Assembly: GCA_964639275.1 (NCBI GenBank)
Contig: CAZXCQ010000053.1
Coordinates: forward strand, 1-25,710
DNA: 25,710 nt
Direction of reading: 5' to 3'
Source: CAZXCQ01 sp964639275
Lineage (GTDB): Bacteria; Desulfobacterota; DSM-4660; Desulfatiglandales; Desulfatiglandaceae
Positions 14,065 through 20,699 of this stretch are shown piece by piece (positions within the stretch are counted from its first letter, which is position 1; each line of letters starts with the position of its first letter). The notes under the pieces were generated by a model, which saw only the letters and a program-made list of their open reading frames with translations, searched no databases and was not told the origin of the DNA. Position numbers and translations under genes: made by a program.

Positions 14065-14621
14065 ATGAGATCAAATTCTACGGGCGGGGAGGGCAGGGCG
14101 TGGTAATGGCCTCGCAGATGCTGGGTCTGGGCCTTTTTAAGGCAGGGATGTATCCGCAGTGTTATCCGCTTTTTGGCGGAGAGCGCCGGGGCGCGCCGGT
14201 GGTGAGTTTTCTTCGGGTTGACAGGCAGAAGATCCTCCTCAAATGCGACATCAAAAGGCCTGACCAGCTCCTCTGTTTTGACCCGACCCTGTTCAACTGG
14301 GACGAGATCCGCGAAGTGATGCCGCCGGGGGGCCTGATACTCCTTGGCACAAATAAACCGCCTTCCAGTTTTGAGGGGGTCTCCGGCTATCGATTGGGTC
14401 TTGTCGATGCCGCGGCCATTGCCCAGCGGTTGGGTCTGGGTCATGTCATCAATACCGCAATCCTTGGGGCCTACTGTCATTTTTCCGATCTGTTGTCGAT
14501 GGACCACCTGATCTCGGCCATACAAGAAACCGTGCCGGCCGAAAAGGAGGCAAATGTGGCGGCTGCACGCCAGGGGTATGACGAGTTGATCATGCCCGAC
14601 CGGGAGGTCTCAATTGGATAA
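14061..14621 (+). CDS. 2-oxoacid:acceptor oxidoreductase, gamma subunit
   Basis: 186-aa gamma subunit of the pyruvate/2-oxoacid ferredoxin oxidoreductase superfamily (PorC/PadE type). The hallmark N-terminal IKFYGRGGQGVVMASQMLG and the YPQCYPLFGGERRGAPVVSFLRV segment are clear, followed by PDQLLCFDP and, near the C terminus, NTAILGAYC. In the enzyme it completes the heteromer that oxidatively decarboxylates a 2-oxoacid to acyl-CoA and CO2. ATG 14061 overlaps the GntR stop (ATGA) and its own end overlaps the next gene by 8 nt, showing a tightly coupled operon. The order gamma - FAD/ferredoxin - alpha - beta resembles multi-subunit enzymes with an NAD-linking flavoprotein, such as phenylglyoxylate dehydrogenase. 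The 2-oxoacid cannot be read from this subunit. Confidence 0.9.
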   Translation: MNEIKFYGRGGQGVVMASQMLGLGLFKAGMYPQCYPLFGGERRGAPVVSFLRVDRQKILLKCDIKRPDQLLCFDPTLFNWDEIREVMPPGGLILLGTNKPPSSFEGVSGYRLGLVDAAAIAQRLGLGHVINTAILGAYCHFSDLLSMDHLISAIQETVPAEKEANVAAARQGYDELIMPDREVSIG

Positions 14622-16362
14622 TCATCTAAGGTGTATTGACCCGGAGAAAATTATCCCCATCTCCCGTTCCTCTACGGAACTGGTTAAGACAGGTGCCTGG
14701 GCCACACTTCGACCGGTGCACCGTGAAAAGGCCTCGGCCTGTCGCGTATCCTGTCCTGCCGGAAACAACATCGCAGAGGCACTCCATAAGGCCTCGCAAG
14801 GGGACTTTGACGGTGCGCTGGGCGTGTTCCTTGAAGAGAGTGCACTCCCCGGGGTCTGCGGCAGGGTATGCTACCACCCCTGCCAGACCGATTGCAATCG
14901 CGGTCAATGGGACGGAGCCGTTCAAATCCGTGCCGTGGAACGGGCTGCATCCGAACTGGGCAAGGCCCAACCCCGGTCGTTGACAAAAGATGGCCGCGGT
15001 CATCCGGTAGCCGTTATCGGTTCTGGCCCTGCAGGACTGTCAGCGGCCTATCATCTGGCAAGGATGGGGCATCCCGTAACGCTCTGGGAGGCGGAGGACG
15101 AACCGGGGGGGTTGCTTCGCTGGGGGATCCCCCGATACCGGCTGCCCCGGGAGGTATTGGAAGGAGACCTGGCGCGCATCTTCTCCCTGGGGATCCAGGT
15201 CCATACCGGCAAGCCTGTTGATGCCAAAGGGCTCGCAGAAATCCGGACCAGGCACGCGGCGGTCTTTGTCGCAGCGGGTGCCCAAAAGATCCTGGGCCTT
15301 GACATCCCCGGGATTGGGCTCGCAGGGGTGATCCTTGGGGTTGACTTTCTGAGGGATATTCGGCGGGGTGTCGTTGAGGAGTTCCGGGGAAGAGTGGTGG
15401 TGATCGGTGGCGGAAACGTTGCCATTGATGCGGCCCTGACCGCCAGGAGACTGGGTGCGGATCATGTGGATCTGGTATGTCTCGAACAGCGGAAGCAGAT
15501 GCCGGCGCATGAGAGGGAGTGTGAGGACGCCCTCGAGGAGGGCATCGGGTTTTACAACGGGTGGGGACCCAGACGCATCCTTCAAGAGGACCGATCGCTC
15601 ACAGGGGTCGAATTTGTAAGATGCACGTCGGTCTTTAATAAGGAAGGGGGTTTTGATCCCCGCTTTGATCAAGACGAAACCCTGGTCCGCCATGCGGATC
15701 GGGTTATCGTTGCGATCGGTCAGGCCCCGGATCTATCTCTCTTTGAAAAAAGCGGTTTCATAAAAGGAGACCCGGGACGGGTCATCCCGGTGGATGCCCG
15801 CACCATGGAGACCCCGGTGGAGGGGATATTCGCAGGGGGGGATTTTATAAATACGCCCGGTTCGGCGGTGGAGGCCATGGCCGCAGGAAAGCGGGCGGCC
15901 CTTGCCATCCACCTCCGGAGCACAGGAAGCTCCTTTGCGGCGGCAGAAGAAAAGGTTCGTCTTGGAGGGAGTTCGTCCTTTTCCATCCATGCCCTATTTC
16001 ATAGCCAGCAGGATTGGGCTCCGGGGGAGGTGGTCAGGTTCGAAGATCTTGAACCGCTGTTTCTGGATCAGCGGCCGGCCGCAACGCTGCCCCGTCTTGC
16101 CCCGGGGCTCCGTCTGAGAGGTTTTGAGGAGATCAATCGCTCTATCGACCCGGGTGAGGCGGTCCAGGCGGCAGGGCGGTGTTTTTTCTGTGGCGTCTGC
16201 ACACAATGTGATCGCTGTTTTATCTTCTGTCCCGAGGTGAGCATCACACCGCCGGCGGGAGAGTCCCGTGCCTATGGTTTTGATTCAGACTACTGTAAGG
16301 GATGCTCCGTGTGCGAGGCGGTCTGCCCCCGAGGCGTCGTGAGTATGGGCGAGGGGACATGA
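14614..16362 (+). CDS. GltD-like FAD/NAD(P) oxidoreductase fused to a 2x[4Fe-4S] ferredoxin
   Basis: 582-aa electron-transfer subunit that probably links the 2-oxoacid oxidoreductase to NAD(P). An N-terminal Fe-S domain (CRVSCPAGN 43-51; CGRVCYHPCQTDCNR 82-96) is followed by an FAD-binding site GSGPAG (136-141) and a second nucleotide motif VVVIGGGNVAIDAAL (261-275), then GIFAGGD. The C-terminal ~60 residues are a PorD-type ferredoxin: CxxCxxCDRCFIFCPEVSI and YCKGCSVCEAVCPRG, enough for two clusters. It corresponds to PadH plus PadF of phenylglyoxylate dehydrogenase merged into one chain. The start is TTG 14614 with GGGAGG 6 nt upstream, inside the preceding gene; the stop overlaps the alpha-subunit start (ATGA). 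It is clearly paralogous to the GltD-like module in the Fe-S/FAD gene at 6.2-8.2 kb (shared VCLEQR and LEEGI segments). Confidence 0.9.
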   Translation: MDNHLRCIDPEKIIPISRSSTELVKTGAWATLRPVHREKASACRVSCPAGNNIAEALHKASQGDFDGALGVFLEESALPGVCGRVCYHPCQTDCNRGQWDGAVQIRAVERAASELGKAQPRSLTKDGRGHPVAVIGSGPAGLSAAYHLARMGHPVTLWEAEDEPGGLLRWGIPRYRLPREVLEGDLARIFSLGIQVHTGKPVDAKGLAEIRTRHAAVFVAAGAQKILGLDIPGIGLAGVILGVDFLRDIRRGVVEEFRGRVVVIGGGNVAIDAALTARRLGADHVDLVCLEQRKQMPAHERECEDALEEGIGFYNGWGPRRILQEDRSLTGVEFVRCTSVFNKEGGFDPRFDQDETLVRHADRVIVAIGQAPDLSLFEKSGFIKGDPGRVIPVDARTMETPVEGIFAGGDFINTPGSAVEAMAAGKRAALAIHLRSTGSSFAAAEEKVRLGGSSSFSIHALFHSQQDWAPGEVVRFEDLEPLFLDQRPAATLPRLAPGLRLRGFEEINRSIDPGEAVQAAGRCFFCGVCTQCDRCFIFCPEVSITPPAGESRAYGFDSDYCKGCSVCEAVCPRGVVSMGEGT

Positions 16363-17507
16363 AAAAGTTTATATCAGGAAATCACGCCGTGGCCGAGGCC
16401 GTCAGGCTCTGCCGAACACAAATCGTGGCGGCCTATCCCATTACACCCCAGACCCCCATCTATGAGAAGCTTTCGGAGTGGGAGGCGGGAGGTGAACTGG
16501 GTGGGATCATGATGCGCATGGAGTCGGAGCATTCGGCCATGGCCGCATGTCTTTCCGCCTCAATGACCGGGGCGCGAACCTTTACGGCCACATCGTCACA
16601 GGGGCTCGCGCTTATGCATGAGATGCTCCACTTTGCCTCAGGGACCCGGAGTTCGGTCGTAATGGCCAATGTCAACCGGACGCTCGCCGCGCCCTGGGCA
16701 TTTTGGAGCGACCAGACCGACAGTCTCTCGCAGCGGGACACCGGATGGATACAGGTCTATTGTGAAGACAACCAGGAGGCCCTGGACTCGGTGATACAGG
16801 CCTTTCGCATCGCAGAAAAGGTCCTGCTCCCCTGTATGGTTGTCCTGGAGGCAAACTATATCTCTCACTTTATGGAACCGGTGGACGTGCCCGATCAGGC
16901 GCTGGTGGACCGCTTTCTTCCCCCGGTGAATATCCCGAGGCGTTTTGACGTGGATAACCCCGGATTTGCCCTGGGCGTCGTGAACCAGAGGCAATATTGT
17001 GAGTTCCGGCGTCTCAGCCACGAGGCCATGGAGTGGTCTCTGGAGGTCATCGAAGAGGTCGACAACGAGTTTGCCCGCGTCTTTGGCCGGGGATATGGTC
17101 TGGTTGAGGCGGTGGATACCGAGGACGCTGACCTGATCCTGGTGACGACCGCGACCATCACCTCCACGGCAAGGGCGGCACTCGCCCTGCTGCGGGAAAA
17201 AGGCCACAGGATCGGGCTGATAAAGATCCGGGTCTTTAGACCGTTTCCTACCCGGGCAATTCGCCAGATCCTGGATACCGCGACAAGGATCGCAGTCATT
17301 GACCGGAACATCTCCCTGGGCCGGGAGGGAATCTTTTGCTCTGAACTCAAGGCCGCTCTGACCCATAGCCCGGCTCGGCCCCGAATACAGGGATATCTTG
17401 CGGGGATCGGCGGCACCGATGTGGACCCGGAGCTGATCGAGCTGATCGTGATGGATGCCCTTGAAAGGGATCAGGTCATTGACGGACCCATATGGATGAC
17501 GGAGTAG
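16359..17507 (+). CDS. 2-oxoacid:acceptor oxidoreductase, alpha subunit
   Basis: 382-aa alpha subunit (PorA/PadG type) containing the pyrimidine-binding and domain II/III parts of the 2-oxoacid:ferredoxin oxidoreductase fold. Recognisable motifs: ISGNHAVAEAVRLCRTQIVAAYPITPQTPIYEKL at the N terminus, MESEHSAMAACLSASMTGARTFTATSSQGLALMHEML (active-site and Glu region), and later GLIKIRVFRPFPTRAIRQIL with IAVIDRNISLGREG, typical of the C-terminal domain. The start is ATG 16359 with GAGGGG just upstream, overlapping the previous stop; an in-frame upstream start at 16302 would lie inside the ferredoxin domain of the previous gene and is not needed. The beta subunit follows only after a 318-bp gap filled by repeats, an unusual break in this operon. 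Confidence 0.92.
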   Translation: MKKFISGNHAVAEAVRLCRTQIVAAYPITPQTPIYEKLSEWEAGGELGGIMMRMESEHSAMAACLSASMTGARTFTATSSQGLALMHEMLHFASGTRSSVVMANVNRTLAAPWAFWSDQTDSLSQRDTGWIQVYCEDNQEALDSVIQAFRIAEKVLLPCMVVLEANYISHFMEPVDVPDQALVDRFLPPVNIPRRFDVDNPGFALGVVNQRQYCEFRRLSHEAMEWSLEVIEEVDNEFARVFGRGYGLVEAVDTEDADLILVTTATITSTARAALALLREKGHRIGLIKIRVFRPFPTRAIRQILDTATRIAVIDRNISLGREGIFCSELKAALTHSPARPRIQGYLAGIGGTDVDPELIELIVMDALERDQVIDGPIWMTE

Positions 17508-17574
17508 ATGACCCAGAGGCAGATGAGACCGTCCGGTTATCATGCATCCATCGTCTCTTGGAAAAAGATATTGT

Positions 17575-17666
17575 GTATCAATTTAGCTTTCATCAAATTT
17601 GGAACTGAGACAGGGGAATGGGAGTTCCGAATCCCCATTGCCCGGGTTTCAAAACCAAAGTGTTAC
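17575..17666 (+). mobile_element. MITE-like element, copy 4 (92 bp)
   Basis: GTATCAATTTAGC at the left and ACCAAAGTGTTAC at the right, with an internal GGGAGTTCCGAATCCCC hairpin and the conserved CATTGCCCGGG arm. Unlike the other copies I cannot find a direct repeat at the immediate flanks; AAAAAGA occurs on both sides, but offset by a few bases on the left. It is in the same orientation as all other copies. Confidence 0.8.
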
Positions 17667-17720
17667 AAAAAGACTGGATTTTCTGGTCAGGCCGGGGAAT
17701 GACGGCGCTATCCTCATGTC

Positions 17721-17740
17721 ATTCCGGCGAACGCCGGAAT
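17721..17740. repeat. Perfect ATTCCGGCG palindrome
   Basis: ATTCCGGCG and CGCCGGAAT form a 9-bp perfect stem around AA. It is the cleanest member of the ATTCC/GGAAT family in the window and lies about 85 bp before the beta-subunit start. Confidence 0.75.
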
Positions 17741-17825
17741 CCAGAGATAGTAGCACTGGATTTCGTGCCACACGAATGTGTTACGGAAAATATGAAATAG
17801 CCAACATAAGGCATAGGGAGGGCTG

Positions 17826-18731
17826 ATGCAAACAGATATTTCTCGCCCAGAAGAGGTGATGCGGCCGGGCCACCTGGCCTGTCCGGGCTGCGGCCTTGCC
17901 ATGGGCATGCGCATGGTCCTTCGAACCCTTGGCAACCGTGCGGTGGTGGTGGTTGTGCCCTCTTGTCTGGCGATCATTGCCGGGCCCTATCCCAATGCGT
18001 GTTTTGATCTGCCGGTCTTTCATTCCGCCTTTGAAATTGCGGCCCCAACGGCCGCAGGAATATCCAATGCCCTAAAGGTCCAGGGTATTGACGATATCCC
18101 TGTCCTGGCCTTTGCCGGCGATGGGGGGACCTTTGATATTGGTCTCCAGTCCCTTTCCGGTGCTGCCGACCGGAACGAGGATTTCATCTACGTGTGTATG
18201 GACAACGAGGGCTACATGAACACGGGGATCCAGGTGAGTTCAGCCACTCCCCGTTTTGCCTGGACAGGGACTTCTCCCAGGGGGAACACCCGGAGAAAAA
18301 AACAGATCATGGAGATCATGGCCGCCCATCGGATCCCCTATGCCGCTACGGCCTGTATCGGTTTTCCCGAGGACCTGATGAACAAGGTCAAGCGGGCCAA
18401 GGAGATTCGCGGAACCCGGTTTCTCCACCTGCTCTCCCCCTGCCCCACCGGATGGAAGACGGGGGAACACATGAGTCCGAAGGTGGCCGTGGCCGCGGTG
18501 GAGACCAATATCTTCCCCCTCTATGAAATTGAGGATGGCCTTTGCTATACCCTGAACCATGATTCAAAATGCCTGCCCGTGGAGACCTATCTGAACCTCC
18601 AGGGTCGATTCAGACATCTCGGTTCCGGAGAGATCAGCTCGATTCAGGCTGAGGCGGATCGCACCTGGAAAGATCTCCAGACCCGGGCAAAACAGAATCA
18701 GGGCCAGACAGGCAAATTTGTATCAATTTAG
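17826..18731 (+). CDS. 2-oxoacid:acceptor oxidoreductase, beta (TPP-binding) subunit
   Basis: 301-aa beta subunit (PorB/PadI type) that binds thiamine diphosphate and a [4Fe-4S] cluster. Visible features: LACPGCGLAMGMR (Cys19, Cys22), Cys47 in VVPSCLAIIAG, the TPP/Mg motif AGDGGTFDIGLQ (97-108) ending in CMDNEGYMNTG (124-134), and a later Cys in LSPCPTGW that could complete the cluster. AGGGAGGG lies just before ATG 17826. The last three codons (V-S-I) and the TAG stop lie inside MITE copy 5. Removing the element and one target copy gives an in-frame TAG immediately after the target site, so the original protein probably ended three residues earlier. Together with the alpha, gamma and FAD/ferredoxin genes it forms one complete enzyme. 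Confidence 0.92.
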   Translation: MQTDISRPEEVMRPGHLACPGCGLAMGMRMVLRTLGNRAVVVVVPSCLAIIAGPYPNACFDLPVFHSAFEIAAPTAAGISNALKVQGIDDIPVLAFAGDGGTFDIGLQSLSGAADRNEDFIYVCMDNEGYMNTGIQVSSATPRFAWTGTSPRGNTRRKKQIMEIMAAHRIPYAATACIGFPEDLMNKVKRAKEIRGTRFLHLLSPCPTGWKTGEHMSPKVAVAAVETNIFPLYEIEDGLCYTLNHDSKCLPVETYLNLQGRFRHLGSGEISSIQAEADRTWKDLQTRAKQNQGQTGKFVSI

Positions 18732-18887
18732 CTTTCTTCAAAACTGGAACTGAGACAGGGGAATGGGGGTTCCGTTCCCTGTTTTTTCCTATGCCAGGTG
18801 ATTTCTTTACGCTCTGTTACGGGCGAGTCTTACGCCCGAAAAACGGAATCTCCATTGCCCGGGTCTCACAAACGGCTAAAGTGCCAC
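18720..18887 (+). mobile_element. MITE-like element, copy 5, with a nested 72-bp insert
   Basis: GTATCAATTTAGC at the left and GGCTAAAGTGCCAC at the right, same orientation as the other copies. The internal hairpin is interrupted right after GGGGGTTCCG by about 72 bp (18775-18846); without this the copy would be 96 bp. The flanks GCAAATTT and GTAAACCT match at 5 of 8 positions and all differences are transitions, fitting an old target duplication. The left end supplies the last codons and stop of the beta-subunit gene. Confidence 0.8.
18775..18846. repeat. Insert nested in MITE copy 5
   Basis: About 72 bp absent from the other four copies, placed at the tip of the element's hairpin. It carries its own stem CGGGCG/CGCCCG near 18820-18838 and ends in AAAAACG. 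Its origin is unknown: it could be a second small element inserted into the first, or a longer ancestral form. Confidence 0.5.
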
Positions 18888-19071
18888 GTAAACCTTAGGA
18901 CCCGGGAAGCAGCCTGGTTGTCGCTGTCTAGGGGCCGTAGCGGAGTTTTTTTGCCTCAATGCACGATGATTGGAAGGAGGTGATGGAGCAATCATAAGCG
19001 CATTTGCGCCAAGGTCAGTCTTGAAAAAGATCAACAAAGACCCTTTAGTCCAGGTGAAAGGAGGATGCGTC
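18888..19071. other. Leader of the TRAP transporter operon
   Basis: No gene is convincing here. A T7 run at about 18943 follows weakly structured sequence and may be a poor terminator for the oxidoreductase operon. AAGGAGGTGAT (18974-18984), a full-length match to the anti-Shine-Dalgarno, is followed at once by ATG GAG CAA TCA TAA, too close for normal initiation. The TTG at 18970 would extend the downstream TRAP protein by 34 residues and hide its signal peptide. Confidence 0.4.
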
Positions 19072-20082
19072 ATGCGTAGGAGAAACATATCCCAGGTATT
19101 CTTAGCCATATCCGTTGTGATTTTGATGGTCCTTTTGTCAGGCACGCTCTGCCAGGCGGCACCCGCCAAGTACACGATTACTGCAATCAGCGCCTGGCCC
19201 AAGACGACCTTTATGGTCCAGAATTTTATGAGGTTTATTGATCGGGTCAACAAGAAGGTGGCCAAGATGTATCCGGGTGAGCTGGAGATTGCGTACAAGG
19301 GGGGCTCGGAGGTTATCTCCTTTAAAGAACAGGTGGAGGCTGCCAGGACCGGTCTGATCGATATGGTATTTACCACCAACGCCTATTATACTTCCATCGT
19401 CCCGGTGATGGACAGCCTCTTTGCAACCGCCCTGAGGCCTTGGGAAGAGCGGGAAGAAGGCGTCTATGACTACCTGCAAAAGCTCCATGCGGAAAAGGCC
19501 AACTGCTATTTTCTCTCGCGCATGGGCTCGGGAATTCCTTTTCAGATCTATCTCAATAAACCGGTAAAGTCGGTGGCTGAGCTAAAAGGCATGAAAATCC
19601 GGTGTTCACCCCCCCTTATCCATTTTCTGAAAGAGGTTGAGGCAAATCCCGTTGTCATGGGCCCCGGCGATCTTTACACGGCACTGGAACGGGGTGTTGT
19701 TGAGGGTTATATCTGGCCGGCTGCCCAGATTCGAGAGTGGGGCTGGGACAAGGTCACAAAATATGTCCTGGAGCCACCCATCCCCTACGAGGCCACCGAC
19801 GTCGTGCTGATCAATCTGGGTGTCTGGAACAAACTCCCAAAACACCTCCAGGATCTCCTCATCTCCTGCGCCATAGAGGATGAATACCGAACCATCGTAC
19901 GGGCCCTGGAATACATCCCGCGGGAGAATGCGAAACTGCAACAGCAGGGTATACAGTTTATCTATCTGCCGGAAGCAGAGGCCAAGAAGCTCGTGGATAT
20001 TGCCAACACGGTTATGTGGAAAGCAGCAAAAAAGAGAGATCCGGAGGTTGGTGCGAAACTCCAGTCGTTGCTCTCCAGGTAG
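19072..20082 (+). CDS. TRAP transporter periplasmic solute-binding protein (DctP family)
   Basis: 336-aa periplasmic receptor for an organic acid. An N-terminal signal peptide is clear: MRRRN, a hydrophobic run FLAISVVILMVLLSG, then cleavage near CQAAPAK. The mature part shows DctP features: ELEIAYKGGSEVISFKEQVEAARTGLIDMVFT, then ELKGMKIRCSPPLIHFLKEVEANPVVMGPGDLYTALERGVVEGYIWP, the region that contacts the substrate carboxylate through an Arg (here R in MKIRC). ATG 19072 follows AAAGGAGG with good spacing. It is followed at 48 bp and 50 bp by the small and large membrane subunits. By position it should import the acid used by the neighbouring ligase/oxidoreductase pathway; the ligand is not predictable. 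Confidence 0.9.
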   Translation: MRRRNISQVFLAISVVILMVLLSGTLCQAAPAKYTITAISAWPKTTFMVQNFMRFIDRVNKKVAKMYPGELEIAYKGGSEVISFKEQVEAARTGLIDMVFTTNAYYTSIVPVMDSLFATALRPWEEREEGVYDYLQKLHAEKANCYFLSRMGSGIPFQIYLNKPVKSVAELKGMKIRCSPPLIHFLKEVEANPVVMGPGDLYTALERGVVEGYIWPAAQIREWGWDKVTKYVLEPPIPYEATDVVLINLGVWNKLPKHLQDLLISCAIEDEYRTIVRALEYIPRENAKLQQQGIQFIYLPEAEAKKLVDIANTVMWKAAKKRDPEVGAKLQSLLSR

Positions 20083-20130
20083 CCGCACAACAAGATCGGA
20101 ACCATCGAGACCATGAGGAGGGGCAGATCA

Positions 20131-20649
20131 GTGGAAAGGGTGATTGACAGGATCATAACCGGGCTTGCCGTGATTGCCGGTCTTCTCCTCCTCTGGGTCA
20201 CACTCTCCATTACCTATACCATCTTTGCGCGTTTCCTGGGATATTCCGGACTGGTCTCGGGCGTCCAGTTCACCGAATACTCCCTGCTGTGGATGACCTT
20301 TCTGGCGGCTGCCTGGGTCCTTAAGAGGGAAAAACATGTCTCCGTGGATCTGATTACCGGTCTTCTGGGTCCTCGTACCCGGCTTTATTTTGATCTCTTT
20401 CACAGCGTCATGGGGGTTGTGGTGTGCGGTGTCCTTTTCTGGTACGGTGCCCTGGTCACCTGGGGCCAGTACAAGAGGGGCATAATAGACATACAGGTCG
20501 TTGACGTGCCCAAGTATCTTATTCTTGTGATTATTCCCATCGGTTTCCTCTTGCTTGCCTTGCAGTTCTCCACACAGTTTGTCATGGGCCTAAGGAAGAT
20601 CCGAAACCGGTCAGGGCGTTCTCTCGTTGAAGATGCCTCCCGCTGTTAG
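20131..20649 (+). CDS. TRAP transporter small membrane subunit (DctQ family)
   Basis: About 172-aa integral membrane protein with four predicted membrane segments (ITGLAVIAGLLLLWVTLSITY; YSLLWMTFLAAAWVL; VMGVVVCGVLFWYGALV; LILVIIPIGFLLLALQF) and the DctQ hallmark AAWVLKREKHVSVDLI between segments 2 and 3. I prefer GTG 20131 because AGGAGGGG lies 7 nt upstream; ATG 20113 has no ribosome site and includes that sequence as its second to fourth codons. It pairs with the large subunit DctM, encoded 50 bp downstream, in an ion-gradient-driven uptake system. Confidence 0.88.
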   Translation: MERVIDRIITGLAVIAGLLLLWVTLSITYTIFARFLGYSGLVSGVQFTEYSLLWMTFLAAAWVLKREKHVSVDLITGLLGPRTRLYFDLFHSVMGVVVCGVLFWYGALVTWGQYKRGIIDIQVVDVPKYLILVIIPIGFLLLALQFSTQFVMGLRKIRNRSGRSLVEDASRC

Positions 20650-20699
20650 ATCAAAACCTCAAATCCAGAGAGATTTTTCTAGAGGGGCAGGAAACTAGT

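Larger units (their letters stand above)
17508..17825. other. Repeat-filled gap between alpha and beta subunit genes
   Basis: A 318-bp stretch inside an otherwise overlapping operon. It contains MITE copy 4 (17575-17666), a 20-nt palindrome (17721-17740) and a second GGAATGACGGC half-repeat near 17696. Short ORFs crossing it come from the repeats and look non-genic. Both repeats could form hairpins in the operon mRNA. Confidence 0.7.

Noticed and set aside
16638..17543. 301-aa ORF on the - strand opposite the alpha subunit
   Set aside because: Shadow of the alpha-subunit gene; no domain and no plausible operon context.
5947..18887. CRISPR array
   Set aside because: The repeated units are kilobases apart, ~94 bp long and have transposon-like ends; there are no short regular spacers or cas genes.
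18970..19071. N-terminal extension of the TRAP binding protein from TTG 18970
   Set aside because: It would place 34 polar residues before a clear signal peptide; ATG 19072 has a strong AGGAGG site.
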